A stretch of DNA of 64,000 nt from Alteribacillus sp. YIM 98480 (GCF_009765375.1 NZ_VTOK01000002.1:124001-188000); one strand, 5' to 3'; shown: positions 9,589 to 19,044, numbered from the stretch's first letter. Numbers and translations are program-made. The notes: a model not told the origin generated them from the letters alone.

Positions 9589-12156
9589 ATGAGCGCTACC
9601 ATGCAGCAAGTAATGAAAGTTGATAAGCAAAAGTTAAACCAAGATATTGAACTTTTTCCCCAAGTACATCCGGTTACCGAAGATATGCATATGACAAAAA
9701 AAGGTGTATCTCGTTTAGTTATGCTTGATCGGTATACCTTTAAAGATACAGAGAAAAAAACATTGAAAACCGGGGACTTTGTAGTACTGACTGTTAAAGA
9801 AGATCCAAAATTCCCAGCTAGAGGGTTTGGAATTGTTATGGAATTAGATTGGGAGGCTGGAACAGCGAAAGTATTAGTAGATGACAGTTTTCACCATGTG
9901 CTCGACCCAGGAGAAGCAGAAACAGGGGTAATAACGAGATCACTTGACGTCATCGAAAAACCGCTTGAAATTTACTATGAACAAATAGCGAAACGAAATG
10001 CGACAGGCCTGGCTGAAGTAGAAACAACAGATGAGAAACGAGAACAATCTTTTCAACGGTTTTATGAAGAATTGGTCAATATGAACTTCATTCCTGCAGG
10101 ACGTGTTTTATACGGAGCAGGAGCTAAAACAGATGTTACTTATTTTAATTGTTATGTGATGCCTTTTATTGAGGATTCAAGGGAAGGAATCTCTGAGCAC
10201 CGTAAACAAGTTATGGAAATAATGAGCCGAGGAGGCGGAGTGGGGACTAACGGATCTACTCTTCGACCTAGAAATACTTTAGCAAGAGGGGTAAATGGAA
10301 AATCCTCAGGGTCTGTTTCCTGGCTCGATGACATTGCCAAGCTTACTCATTTAGTTGAACAAGGAGGATCTCGCCGCGGGGCTCAAATGATCATGCTTGC
10401 AGACTGGCACCCAGATATTCTCGAATTTATTATTTCTAAGATGCAAAATCCTCGGATTTTAAGGTTTTTGTTAGAGCATACAGAGGATGAGCAGATCAAA
10501 ACGCTGGTGAAAGAAAAGTTAAAATTCACTCCGTTAACGGAAACAGAAGAAGCTTTATATCAGGGAGTATTAAACTATAAAAATATCCCCGGTCAAGGTG
10601 GTTTTGATTCTAAAGTTATTCAAGAAGCAGAAGAAAAATTGAGAAATGGCGGAACCTATTCTGTCAATTCACCGGAATTTTTAACAGGGGCCAATATTTC
10701 TGTATGTTTAACAAATGATTTCATGGATGCGGTCGGAAATGATGAAGAATATGACTTGCGCTTTCCTGACGTAGAAAATTACACAGAACAAGAAATGAAA
10801 CTGTACAATAAATATTGGCAGGAAACTGGAGATGTCCGTGAGTGGGAAGCAAAAGGATATGGTATTCGTACGTATCGAAAGATTAAAGCAAAAGAATTAT
10901 GGAAACTGATAAATATATGTGCCACTTACTCTGCAGAACCAGGTATTTTCTTTATTGATAATGCCAATGAGCAAACAAACGCTCAAAGCTACGGACAAAA
11001 AGTAGTGGCAACGAACCCCTGTGGTGAACAGCCGCTAGCACCATATTCAGTGTGCAACTTAGCAGCAGTGAATCTTGCTGAAATGGCGGATAAAGAAAAT
11101 AAAGCAGTAGATTTTGAGAAACTTAAGCAAACAGTAGAAACCGGTGTACGTATGCAAGATAATGTAATCGATGCGACTCCGTATTTTCTCGAGGAAAACA
11201 CAAAACAGGCCAAAGGAGAACGGCGGATCGGACTGGGTGTGATGGGGCTGCATGATTTACTGATTTACGCTGAAACAAGTTACGGATCAAAAGAAGGTAA
11301 TCAGCTTATTGATGAAATCTTTAAAACGATTGCCACAACCGCATACCGGACAAGTGTTGAATTAGCCAAAGAAAAAGGCAGCTTTCCATTTCTTGTAGGA
11401 GAGACAGAAGAAAAAACGAAAGAACTGCGCCAAGCATTTATTAATACAGGTTATATGCAAAACATGCCAGAGGACATACGACAAGCTGTTTTACAGCATG
11501 GGATCCGCAACTCTCATCTTCTTACAGTAGCTCCAACTGGAAGTACGGGAACGATGGTTGGAGTAAGTACCGGCCTTGAACCTTATTTCTCTTTTAAATA
11601 TTACCGAAGCGGAAGGCTTGGTAAATTTATTGAAGTAAATGCAGAGATTGTTCAAGAATATTTAAAGCAAAACCCAGAAGCCGACAACAGCAATCTTCCT
11701 GAGTTTTTTATCTCTGCAATGGATTTAACACCAGAAGCGCATGCTGATGTTCAATGTGTCATACAAAAATGGGTAGACAGTTCTTTATCTAAAACGGTTA
11801 ATGCCCCACGCGGTTATACGGTTGAACAGGTGCAAAAGGTGTATGAAAGACTTTATCGCGGAGGAGCCAAAGGCGGCACGGTTTATGTCGATGGAAGCCG
11901 CGATGCCCAAGTTCTTTCTCTAAAGGCGGAAGAAAATGATTTGGATGCCAGCTCAGAAGCGACGGAGAACGGCCAAGAAAAAAATGAAAATAAGGTTGTA
12001 CTCGTAGATACAATCAAAGATGTACGTTCTACTACCATTAATTTTGGAAATGAAATCGGTGATACTTGCCCAGTCTGCCGAGAAGGAACGGTGGAAGATA
12101 TGGGTGGATGCAATACATGTACAAACTGCGGTGCTCAATTAAAGTGTGGTCTGTAA
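9589..12156 (+). CDS. nrdJ: Adenosylcobalamin-dependent (class II) ribonucleotide reductase
   Basis: 855 residues from the ATG at 9589, which has GGGGAGG 7 bases upstream; an in-frame ATG at 9568 lacks such a site. It reduces ribonucleotides to deoxyribonucleotides using a B12-derived radical and so works with or without oxygen. Visible are Cys188 in YFNCYVMPF, RGGGVGTNGSTLRP, the NPCGE loop (Asn476, Cys478, Glu480), APTGSTGTM and GLEPYFSF. A C-terminal zinc-ribbon-like tail has Cys827, 830, 841, 844 and 847 plus Cys853, which could act as the redox shuttle. It is a single-gene transcript flanked by candidate NrdR boxes and a strong terminator. B. subtilis instead uses class Ib NrdEF. Confidence 0.93.
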   Translation: MSATMQQVMKVDKQKLNQDIELFPQVHPVTEDMHMTKKGVSRLVMLDRYTFKDTEKKTLKTGDFVVLTVKEDPKFPARGFGIVMELDWEAGTAKVLVDDSFHHVLDPGEAETGVITRSLDVIEKPLEIYYEQIAKRNATGLAEVETTDEKREQSFQRFYEELVNMNFIPAGRVLYGAGAKTDVTYFNCYVMPFIEDSREGISEHRKQVMEIMSRGGGVGTNGSTLRPRNTLARGVNGKSSGSVSWLDDIAKLTHLVEQGGSRRGAQMIMLADWHPDILEFIISKMQNPRILRFLLEHTEDEQIKTLVKEKLKFTPLTETEEALYQGVLNYKNIPGQGGFDSKVIQEAEEKLRNGGTYSVNSPEFLTGANISVCLTNDFMDAVGNDEEYDLRFPDVENYTEQEMKLYNKYWQETGDVREWEAKGYGIRTYRKIKAKELWKLINICATYSAEPGIFFIDNANEQTNAQSYGQKVVATNPCGEQPLAPYSVCNLAAVNLAEMADKENKAVDFEKLKQTVETGVRMQDNVIDATPYFLEENTKQAKGERRIGLGVMGLHDLLIYAETSYGSKEGNQLIDEIFKTIATTAYRTSVELAKEKGSFPFLVGETEEKTKELRQAFINTGYMQNMPEDIRQAVLQHGIRNSHLLTVAPTGSTGTMVGVSTGLEPYFSFKYYRSGRLGKFIEVNAEIVQEYLKQNPEADNSNLPEFFISAMDLTPEAHADVQCVIQKWVDSSLSKTVNAPRGYTVEQVQKVYERLYRGGAKGGTVYVDGSRDAQVLSLKAEENDLDASSEATENGQEKNENKVVLVDTIKDVRSTTINFGNEIGDTCPVCREGTVEDMGGCNTCTNCGAQLKCGL

Positions 12157-12174
12157 ATAACACTTTATCGAAAA

Positions 12175-12201
12175 AGAGGGGAAATCTCCCCTCTTTTTTT
12201 T
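12175..12201 (+). terminator. Terminator of nrdJ
   Basis: AGAGGGGA (12175-12182) pairs with TCCCCTCT (12187-12194), followed by a run of T to 12201. A repeat copy begins at the end of the T-run. Confidence 0.9.
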
Positions 12202-12364
12202 AGGAGGTAAGAAGATATAAATATTTGGCGTTTTATATGTCTAACTTCAGCGCCTACTCCCTCGAGATTCCTTCGGTCCGTCAATGGAAAGCAAAGATCA
12301 GCTTTCCATATGCCGACTCTCCAGGACTTGTCGCTCGTAAGCAAGGCGCTTGCGCTTTTCTTAG
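12202..12364 (+). repeat. Interspersed intergenic repeat, type A
   Basis: It starts AGGAGGTAAGAAG right after the nrdJ terminator, continues AAATATTTGGCG, has left arm AACTTCAGCGCC (12243-12254), CTCGAGATTCCTTCGG, a hairpin GGAAAGC...GCTTTCC, CTCCAGGACTTGTCGCTCG, and right arm GGCGCTTGCGCT (12345-12356) before TTTTCTTAG. Copies at 13025-13184 and 59039-59200 are near-identical in order and sequence. The rest of the gap up to mntR carries a fragment of a second module (AATTTTGTTAGAGGAATAAG at about 12373). Confidence 0.85.
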
Positions 12365-12558
12365 GAAAGTTCAATTTTGTTAGAGGAATAAGTATGACTA
12401 CAAACAATAATATTTGCCAGGGGAAAATGAGGTTTTCTGACATTGAACAATAAAAAGGCTGGTTTGTGGTTCAAAAGAATATATTGTACACTATATGCAG
12501 CACTAATTTAACTTAATTATCCATGTAACTATTGTTATCTCGTATTGGAGGAACCAGG

Positions 12559-12996
12559 ATGCCCACCCCAAGTATGGAAGATTATTTAGAAAGAATTTAT
12601 AAATTAATAGAAGAAAAAGGATATGCAAGAGTGTCAGATATAGCAGATGCACTTGAAGTGCATCCATCTTCGGTTACGAAAATGGTCCAAAAACTTGATA
12701 AAAAAGATTACCTGGTGTATGAAAAATATAGGGGACTTGTACTAACAGCAAAGGGAAAAAAAGTCGGAAAAAGATTGGTTTATAGACATGAACTGCTAGA
12801 GGACTTTTTAAAATTGATTGGTGTAGATAAAGCATATATCTATAATGATGTAGAAGGGATAGAGCACCATCTTAGCTGGGATGCCATAGATCGTATTGGA
12901 GATGTAGTTCAATTCTTTCAAGAAAACGATGAAAGAATACGATTATTAAAAGAGGTTCAGCGGAAAAATGAAGCGGATGAAATAGAAGAAACGTAA
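12559..12996 (+). CDS. mntR: Manganese-dependent transcriptional regulator MntR
   Basis: 145 residues from the ATG at 12559 (GGAGGA upstream at 12547-12552). The N-terminal [14 protein letters not shown] matches B. subtilis MntR and carries its early Asp metal ligand. A winged helix-turn-helix ([20 protein letters not shown]) is followed by the DtxR-type dimerisation helices with [10 protein letters not shown] and [18 protein letters not shown], containing the His/Glu metal ligands. In Bacillus, MntR represses Mn(II) uptake genes when manganese is sufficient. No manganese transporter is in this window. It is a single gene with its own terminator, bracketed on both sides by repeat copies. Confidence 0.94.
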   Translation: MPTPSMEDYLERIYKLIEEKGYARVSDIADALEVHPSSVTKMVQKLDKKDYLVYEKYRGLVLTAKGKKVGKRLVYRHELLEDFLKLIGVDKAYIYNDVEGIEHHLSWDAIDRIGDVVQFFQENDERIRLLKEVQRKNEADEIEET

Positions 12997-12999
12997 GCC

Positions 13000-13027
13000 T
13001 GTCCATGAAGGGATGGGTTTTTTTAAA
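13000..13027 (+). terminator. Terminator of mntR
   Basis: CCTGTCCAT and ATGGG form an imperfect hairpin followed by TTTTTTT. The next repeat copy starts within a few bases of the T-run. Confidence 0.6.
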
Positions 13028-13184
13028 AGGTAAGAAATGATAAATATTTGGTTTTACATGTCTAGCGCAAGCGCCTACTCGCTCGAGATTCCTTCGGTTC
13101 GTCAATGGAAAGCAAGATCAGCTTTCCATCTGCTGCCCCTCCAGGACTTGTCGCTCGTGAGCAAGGCGCTTGCGCTTTTCTTAG
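13025..13184 (+). repeat. Interspersed intergenic repeat, type A
   Basis: The start is AAAAGGTAAGAAATGATAAA, then AGCGCAAGCGCC (13064-13075) and, about 90 bp later, its perfect reverse complement GGCGCTTGCGCT (13165-13176), then TTTTCTTAG. The interior has the same blocks as the copies at 12202 and 59039, including GGAAAGC...GCTTTCC. The 12-bp terminal inverted repeat makes this the clearest copy. Confidence 0.88.
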
Positions 13185-13516
13185 TATGTTTAACTTTGTT
13201 AAAGGATCAAAGTATAAGCAAAATTACGAATCCGCCATTGAGCTCGGCGGCAAGACGAGTTTTTCTAATTATTTAGCACATTATATTTTAATCAAATGTG
13301 GATAACTATCTCCATATTGTTTATTTTCGTCTAGCTTCACACCTAGCCGTTCAGCCGCAAACGATAAAGAGGAATTTTTGCTAAAACCGCGAATGTCCTC
13401 CTGTTCCAGTCATATACAAGTCAGCATCCTAATAGAATAATACGTTTTTATGTCAAGATCAACACATCAATGACGTTTGGGCCATAGTATAAAAAAAAAT
13501 ACTTGGGGAGAGGTCC
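13185..13516. repeat. Secondary repeat modules before yqhO
   Basis: No gene is seen here. At 13190-13230 lies TTTAACTTTGTTAAAGGATC followed by AAAGTATAAG, a module also found at about 38565 and 45668. At 13243-13265 is CTCGGCGGCAAGACGAG followed by TTTTTC, a decayed version of the hairpin at 19085-19106. At 13328-13410 is CGTCTAGCTTCACACC...AACGATAAAGAGGAA, a partial copy of the left part of the repeat at 7921. Confidence 0.6.
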
Positions 13517-14407
13517 ATGAAAATTGATGGTGTATTTGCTGGTGGTGGTGTAAAGGCATTTTCATTTTTAGGAGCTTTAGAAATACTGGAAGAACGAGGG
13601 TATTGTTTTGAGAGGACAGCTGGAACGAGTGCAGGTGCACTAATGGCAGCTTTAGTAAAAGCAGGTTATACTGCAACAGAACTTCAATCTATCGTCATGC
13701 CATTAAAAGCAAACGATCTGCTTGATAAAACGAAATTAATGGAACATGCTCCTTGGCTGTCATGGTTGTCTGTTTATTGGAATTTAGGGTTATACAAAGG
13801 TGATAAACTTGAAAGATGGATAAACAGCTTATTAGCCCAAAAGAATATTTATACATTTAAAGACCTTCCGAAGGGAAGTTTAAAAATTATCGCCTCAGAT
13901 GTTACGTCTGGCAGAATAATGGTACTTCCAGATGATCTTTCTTATTATGGCTATAAAGAAGAAGAATTTCCAATATCTTTAGCAGTGAAGATGAGTTGTA
14001 TGCTGCCATATATTTTTCGACCGGTTAAATTAAAAACTGGATATAGAAAATCGAATATTGTAGTAGATGGAGGAATATTAAGTAATTTTCCTTTGTGGCT
14101 TTTTATAGAACCAAAGTCAGGACGTTGTAAACGACCAGTTATAGGATTTCAATTATCCCCGTCTCTTCAAGAGATGCCCTCTAATAAAATAAAAAATGCT
14201 GTAGAATTATATCAGTCGCTGTTCGACACGATGAGAAAAGCGCATGACTTAATGTATATATCGAAAAACCATGCTCAAAATGTCGTGTTTCTCCCCGTAG
14301 AAGATATCAAAAGTACACACTTTGATTTAGATAATCAACAAAAGGAAAAATTAGTGAATATAGGACGAATAGAAACAAAAAAATTTTTAAGAAAATGGCA
14401 AGGATAA
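13517..14407 (+). CDS. yqhO: Patatin-like phospholipase YqhO
   Basis: 296 residues of the patatin/RssA family. The oxyanion-hole glycines AGGGVKAF (8-15), the nucleophile elbow GTSAG with Ser38, and the catalytic aspartate Asp184 in VVDGGILSNFP are all present, so an active Ser-Asp dyad lipid hydrolase is expected. The natural lipid substrate is unknown. There is no signal peptide, so it is probably cytoplasmic or peripherally membrane-bound. GGGGAGAGG precedes the ATG. It lies between mntR and the yqhP region, the same relative place as in B. subtilis. Confidence 0.88.
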   Translation: MKIDGVFAGGGVKAFSFLGALEILEERGYCFERTAGTSAGALMAALVKAGYTATELQSIVMPLKANDLLDKTKLMEHAPWLSWLSVYWNLGLYKGDKLERWINSLLAQKNIYTFKDLPKGSLKIIASDVTSGRIMVLPDDLSYYGYKEEEFPISLAVKMSCMLPYIFRPVKLKTGYRKSNIVVDGGILSNFPLWLFIEPKSGRCKRPVIGFQLSPSLQEMPSNKIKNAVELYQSLFDTMRKAHDLMYISKNHAQNVVFLPVEDIKSTHFDLDNQQKEKLVNIGRIETKKFLRKWQG

Positions 14408-14489
14408 ACTGCAATTTTGTATATTCAAGTCTTTATTAAACATGATTCTATGTCGTTTATTTTCGGCTATATCAAATAATCATTAAACG

Positions 14490-15290
14490 TTATAAGTTAT
14501 TATTACGTATGCTTCCTGCTCGTTCACACAACCTTAATTTTATCGAAAGCATAGGGAGAAGCAGTGTAATCCAAAGTCCTATAAATGCTGCGTGTAAAAA
14601 TTGCAGCAGTGTCGTTTGAGATAATAAACTTTCTAAATAGACAATAAATAAAAGACCGACTAGTCCTGCGATTGCAGCAGCGGCTTTTTTCCATAGATTT
14701 TTAGAAAATAGCATTCTGTTTTTAATCAATTCAAAACTGTATCCCACACCTCCTCCTAATAGAAGGCCAGCATAATGAGCTCCCTCTGGAAACAGAAGTA
14801 ACAATGAAGAAGGAAGCACCAGCGAAAAGGAAAAAATAATTGGCTCAGGAACACTTCCAATCCAATCCATTGATCGATAAACAATATAAACAACAAAAAT
14901 ACCTAAAAGTAAGGCGACAACTATATCTTGTATGGAACGTCCGCCATGAAAGATGGATATGAAGGAAGCAAAAAATATAATACTGCAAGCAAGAGCGGTA
15001 TAACGACGGTCAGATATTTCAGGAATAAGGAATCCCCAAAAGGCGGATGCAAGTTGCACCTCTTTTGGAGGGAATACAAATTCGAAAGATCCCGAGGAGA
15101 GTTCAGAGGTTTCAGCAGACGGAACGGCAAACTGTAGAAATCCATTGATATAAACAGTAAGAGAAAAAATAACTAGTAAATTAAACCCTATATTTTTATC
15201 AATGGTCCAAAAAACCAGTGCTATAATGGTTAAATAAAACCAATCATTCATTAATAATGCTGCAGTATTTGCCATCCAATCCATAAACAT
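14490..15290 (-). CDS. PAP2-like integral membrane protein with eroded active site
   Basis: 266 residues with several hydrophobic segments. The overall pattern follows bacillar membrane PAP2 phosphatases: an N-terminal FYLTIIALVFWTIDKNIG, then ASAFWGFLIP, then HGGRSIQDIVVALLLG in the place of the usual third motif. The catalytic signatures are missing, however. Where PAP2 enzymes have PSGH this protein reads PPKE, the KxxxxxxRP motif is absent, and the SRxxxxxHxxxD motif is reduced to FHGGRSIQD. It may be a non-catalytic relative. Start ATG at 15290 with GGAGGG upstream. Not part of the B. subtilis order at this point. Confidence 0.62.
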   Translation of the reverse strand: MFMDWMANTAALLMNDWFYLTIIALVFWTIDKNIGFNLLVIFSLTVYINGFLQFAVPSAETSELSSGSFEFVFPPKEVQLASAFWGFLIPEISDRRYTALACSIIFFASFISIFHGGRSIQDIVVALLLGIFVVYIVYRSMDWIGSVPEPIIFSFSLVLPSSLLLLFPEGAHYAGLLLGGGVGYSFELIKNRMLFSKNLWKKAAAAIAGLVGLLFIVYLESLLSQTTLLQFLHAAFIGLWITLLLPMLSIKLRLCERAGSIRNNNL

Positions 15291-15371
15291 CTCTTTCCCT
15301 CCTTCGGTAAAGAGAATTTTTGTATCTAAAAAAATTACGGCTGGCAGTAAAAAGCAATACGTAAAGAAAAA

Positions 15372-15411
15372 GAACTGGGCTCAGCTTAAAAAAGAGCCCT
15401 GTTCTTTTTTC
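15372..15411. terminator. Bidirectional terminator at the end of yqhP
   Basis: AGAAC-GGGCTC pairs with GAGCCC-GTTCT, with T-runs on the plus side (TTTTTT, 15405-15410) and on the minus side (TTCTTTTTC). It overlaps the yqhP stop codon at 15386-15388 and would end the minus-strand yqhP transcript before the PAP2-like gene. Confidence 0.75.
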
Positions 15412-15760
15412 GATTCTTTTTCCCCTCAATTACAGTTAAATTATGATCGCTGCGCCGTTTATTTATTGGGCGAGAGGGGCGTTTTTTTAATGGTTTATTT
15501 TTAGTTTGATGTTGTTTGGCTGCTTTGTAGCTTTTGTTTTTAGAATTTGATTTAGGGCGTGCAGCAGTCTGATATTGGCTCATACTCATTCGTTTTAAAA
15601 TCACTCTTGTAAATAAGAAATACATACCAACAGCAACTGCAGCACCTACAACCAGATAAGTAATTAAACCTAGTGGGTTTGTTACCAGCTGATACCCTAA
15701 CCCTAAAGCCGCCAGCCCGAAAAGAAGGAGCAAAAAAGGATTTGCCGGTAGACGGGACAT
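15386..15760 (-). CDS. yqhP: Small basic membrane protein YqhP (SA1362-like family)
   Basis: 124 residues. Two membrane segments (about 8-24 and 33-51) are followed by a long, strongly basic tail rich in Lys, Arg and Asn (ARPKSNSKNKSYKAAKQ and later). Composition, size and location next to yqhO/yqhR match YqhP-type proteins of unknown function. A GGAGGTGATCC ribosome site precedes the ATG. The basic tail should face the cytoplasm and could touch nucleic acid or ribosomes, which is speculation. Confidence 0.7.
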   Translation of the reverse strand: MSRLPANPFLLLLFGLAALGLGYQLVTNPLGLITYLVVGAAVAVGMYFLFTRVILKRMSMSQYQTAARPKSNSKNKSYKAAKQHQTKNKPLKKRPSRPINKRRSDHNLTVIEGKKNRKKNRALF

Positions 15761-16708
15761 GGGATCACCTCCGCAATCCTATATTTTAAAATGCTATAAA
15801 AAAGCGGTTAAACCAACTTTGTTAGTTTTTGTCTTTTCTCAGTGACATTTAAAGTAAAATTCTTTCTCATTTATTTCACTTAGAAAAGTATACGTTTTAT
15901 TGGCACAAAGTATAAGAAAACTACAGCATTCATCGCAGACGATGCACTAATACTGTGTTGCTGCAGGGCGTGGTGACTTCTACGTTGAAAATAAAGGATT
16001 AGACTTCTGCGCCCGGAACAGGTGCCGGCTTGAATAAATCAAAAGGTATTTCAACGCTTACAATAATAGTAAATTATACGCGCCTGCTTTAGCGGCAGTG
16101 ATGTAAACACGTCAATAATTTTTAACTTCTTCAAAAATAATTGATTTTCCTGCTTAAAATGTATTTATATCTTTGTGTACTTATAATGCTCCAAATTTAA
16201 GTTTTCAACAAAATCGGTTTAACAGGCTTTGTTCTTTAGAAATATATAACGGAACGTCAAACATCCGAATAAAGGGAACTTCCGCAAACATTTACGTTAT
16301 GAACACTATAACGATTTATCATACTTATTGGTCATGATTAAAAATCAGTAATAATATTTAATTATTACTACTATTCTACATGAGTGAGCGATATTCCTCT
16401 ATAGCAAAGGGTATATTGAATTAAAAAACAGGAAAACTAAATTTACAGCTATTTCAACCAGGAAACGCTCTGTATATATCCATTCCCTCTTTTATAAAAA
16501 AATACACCTGTAAAGAATAAAATACGTGAAGTTTATAAAAGTATGATTGAACTTCACCTAAAAAAATGAATTCAACCTTCTCTTTGCAGCAGTCTATATT
16601 AAATAGTTAATCAATGGATCGGTAATAGACCATATAATTTTTTAGGGTGACTTGAACTCTGATCCTTTTACGTATTATAGAAAAATATTTTGTGCAGGAG
16701 GAAAAATA
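15761..16708. other. Gene-free ~950 bp gap between yqhP and yqhR
   Basis: No plausible coding region on either strand; the sequence is very AT-rich. At 15905-15990 there are repeat fragments (AAGTATAAGAAAACTACAGC and CTTCTACGTTGAA). At 16530-16558 GTGAAGTT pairs with AACTTCAC, a small hairpin of unknown role. In B. subtilis yqhQ lies here; I see no recognisable remnant of it. The start of yqhR is fixed by AGGAGG at 16696-16701. Confidence 0.6.
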
Positions 16709-17167
16709 ATGGAAAAGTATTGGTTATATCACCAAAGAGTAGCTGCAATTGGTTTTTTTGGAGGTTTATTTTGGAGCTGTATTAGCTATGCCTTACATTA
16801 TTTAAATTTTACTAAACTTGGCCCGGCTATGGCGATGCTTCCGTGGGCTCTGCCCGATTGGAAAAATTCTTATCTCGGCCATATAACGGGTATCTTGTTT
16901 ATTTCGCTTTTGTCTATTGCTGTAGCTTTTTTCTATCGGTTTATATTTCAAAAATGGGATTCCATTTGGCCCGGAATTGGTTATGGATTAGTTCTTTGGC
17001 TCGTGATTTTCTATTTGCTTCATCCATTATTTCCTGGAGTAGGGCCTGTCAATACTTTAGATACATCAACGGTGGTTACAACTCTATGTCTTTTTATATT
17101 ATATGGTGTATTTATAGGTTATTCCATCTCTTATGAATACAATGAATTTCAACGCCACGAAGCGTAA
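16709..17167 (+). CDS. yqhR: Conserved membrane protein YqhR
   Basis: 152 residues from the ATG at 16709, 7 bases after AGGAGG. Four hydrophobic segments are visible: FFGGLFWSCISYALHYL, ITGILFISLLSIAVAFFYR, GIGYGLVLWLVIFYLLHPLF and a C-terminal TTLCLFILYGVFIGYSI. This matches the YqhR family, a conserved bacillar membrane protein of unknown function. It precedes the M24 peptidase as in B. subtilis, except that aroQ (yqhS) is missing between them. Confidence 0.8.
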   Translation: MEKYWLYHQRVAAIGFFGGLFWSCISYALHYLNFTKLGPAMAMLPWALPDWKNSYLGHITGILFISLLSIAVAFFYRFIFQKWDSIWPGIGYGLVLWLVIFYLLHPLFPGVGPVNTLDTSTVVTTLCLFILYGVFIGYSISYEYNEFQRHEA

Positions 17168-17302
17168 TCTATTCAAAAAATCGTCTGTATGGTAAAATAT
17201 TCTAAGGATAAAAACGAAAGAAACAAAAAGGTGCTGCACAAATGCTGCTCTGATGGCGCCTGAAACTGCCAGTGTCAAAACAATTACAGGGGGAGGAATA
17301 GC

Positions 17303-18373
17303 ATGAGCAATAGATTAGAACAACTTCGCCGTGTCTTACGTGACCGCTCAGTTGAAGGAATATTTATAAACAGCCATGCAAATAGAAGGTACATGTCAGG
17401 GTTTACTGGTACAGCCGGGGCTTTATTTGTTACGAAAACGGATGCTTATTTTATTACTGATTTTAGATACATACAGCAAGCCGAAGATCAATGCAGAGAT
17501 TGTAAAATTATAGAACAAACTGCGTCTATATATGCATCCTTAGGCAGATTAATAAAAGAAACGGACATTAAGTCTTTGGCATTTGAAAAGGAATATGTGA
17601 GCTATTCTGCATATGAATTTTTAAAAGAACATGTCGATATTGAATTAAAACCGATGGAAGGCATCGTAGAAGAAATTAGACTAATTAAAGACGATAAAGA
17701 AATAGCAGTATTAAAAGAAGCAGCAGAAATAGCAGACATTACTTTTAAACATATTGCTGCCTTTATAAAACCGGGTATGAAAGAAAAAGATGTAAGTAAT
17801 GAAATTGAATTTTTTATGCGTAAACAAGGAGCAGATTCGTCTTCTTTTGATATTATTGTAGCTTCTGGGTGGAGGAGTGCACTTCCGCACGGAGTCGCAA
17901 GTGACAAAGTCATTAAAACCGGAGAGTTAGTTACTCTTGATTTTGGGGCTTACTATAGAGGATATTGTTCTGATATTACTCGGACGTTAGCAGTAGGTGA
18001 ACCTTCTGAGGAGTTAAAAAAAATCTACGAAACTGTTTATGAAGCACAAGTAAAAGCAGTGGAGGAAATAAAACCTGAAATTTCCGGTGTTGAAGCAGAT
18101 GCAATAGCCAGGGAATACATAAACGACCAAGGTTATGGAAAGTATTTTGGGCACGGCCTTGGGCATGGTTTAGGGATGGAAGTCCATGAAGGACCGCGGC
18201 TTTCTCCTAAAGGCAAAAAGACATTAAAACCGGGAATGGTTGTAACCGTTGAACCTGGTATCTATGTTCCTGAGGTTGGGGGAACTCGTATTGAAGACGA
18301 TATTGTGATTACGAAACAGGGGAATGAAAGACTCACCCGGTCTCCGAAAGAATTAATGATAGTTGGAGAATAA
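17303..18373 (+). CDS. yqhT: M24B aminopeptidase YqhT (Xaa-Pro dipeptidase/aminopeptidase-like)
   Basis: 356 residues. The creatinase-like N-terminal domain (RYMSGFTGTAGALFV) is followed by a pita-bread catalytic domain with all five metal ligands: Asp213 and Asp224 (TLDFGAYYRGYCSDITRT), His288 (GLGHGLGMEVHE), Glu317 (VEPGIYVP) and Glu331 (TRIEDDIV). It should release N-terminal residues ahead of proline from small peptides in the cytoplasm. The ATG is preceded by GGGGGAGG. The gap to efp is 70 bp; a shared yqhT-efp arrangement is standard in Bacillus. The adjacency to efp is suggestive because both concern proline-containing sequences, but that is inference. Confidence 0.92.
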   Translation: MSNRLEQLRRVLRDRSVEGIFINSHANRRYMSGFTGTAGALFVTKTDAYFITDFRYIQQAEDQCRDCKIIEQTASIYASLGRLIKETDIKSLAFEKEYVSYSAYEFLKEHVDIELKPMEGIVEEIRLIKDDKEIAVLKEAAEIADITFKHIAAFIKPGMKEKDVSNEIEFFMRKQGADSSSFDIIVASGWRSALPHGVASDKVIKTGELVTLDFGAYYRGYCSDITRTLAVGEPSEELKKIYETVYEAQVKAVEEIKPEISGVEADAIAREYINDQGYGKYFGHGLGHGLGMEVHEGPRLSPKGKKTLKPGMVVTVEPGIYVPEVGGTRIEDDIVITKQGNERLTRSPKELMIVGE

Positions 18374-18443
18374 TTCGTATATAAACAAGACCTATGTTAT
18401 AGTAGAACGGAATGAATGATTTGGCAGATATGGAGGAAATGTT

Positions 18444-19001
18444 ATGATTTCAGTAAATGATTTTAAAACAGGCCTAACAGTAGAAGTAGACAATGACATT
18501 TGGCAGGTCATTGATTTTCAACATGTGAAACCTGGAAAAGGTGCAGCGTTTGTAAGGTCCAAATTGCGCAGTCTGAGGACCGGCAACATTCAAGAAAAAA
18601 CATTTCGTGCCGGAGAAAAAATAAACCGTGCACACATAGAACGCCGCAAAATGCAATATTTGTATTCGAGTGGAGATGACCATACTTTCATGGATAGCGA
18701 AACATTTGATCAACTTGAGCTAACGAGCAAGCAAATTGAACAGCAGCTTAACTTTTTGAAAGAAAATATGGAGGTTCAAATTATAACTTACGGATCAGAA
18801 ACACTTGGAGTAGAAGTGCCAAATACAGTAGAACTAGAAGTAACCGAAACAGAGCCTGGTATTAAAGGAGATACTGCTTCAGGTGGAACAAAACCAGCTG
18901 TACTTGAAACAGGCTACACGGTTCAAGTTCCTTTCTTCGTTAATGAAGGTGAAAAGCTTGTTATAGATACTAGAAGCGGTGAGTATGTATCAAGGGCATA
19001 A
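18444..19001 (+). CDS. efp: Elongation factor P
   Basis: 185 residues, three-barrel EF-P. It binds between the ribosomal P and E sites and relieves stalling at consecutive prolines. The tip loop [14 protein letters not shown] places the modifiable lysine at Lys32, as in B. subtilis, which carries 5-aminopentanol there. [22 protein letters not shown] contains the C-terminal domain signature. GGAGG precedes the ATG. A terminator follows directly. Confidence 0.97.
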   Translation: MISVNDFKTGLTVEVDNDIWQVIDFQHVKPGKGAAFVRSKLRSLRTGNIQEKTFRAGEKINRAHIERRKMQYLYSSGDDHTFMDSETFDQLELTSKQIEQQLNFLKENMEVQIITYGSETLGVEVPNTVELEVTETEPGIKGDTASGGTKPAVLETGYTVQVPFFVNEGEKLVIDTRSGEYVSRA

Positions 19002-19013
19002 TTATATTTTTAG

Positions 19014-19044
19014 AGGAGCTATTTCAACGAATAGTTCCTTTTTT
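19014..19044 (+). terminator. Terminator of efp
   Basis: AGGAGCTATT (19014-19023) pairs with AATAGTTCCT (19030-19039) with one G-T pair, followed by TTTTT. Confidence 0.82.

Noticed and set aside
13037-13305. Overlapping open frames of 66-79 codons after mntR
   Set aside because: They follow the type A repeat; related translations (SSASAYSLEIPSVRQW) appear at 59073 only because the repeat DNA is the same.
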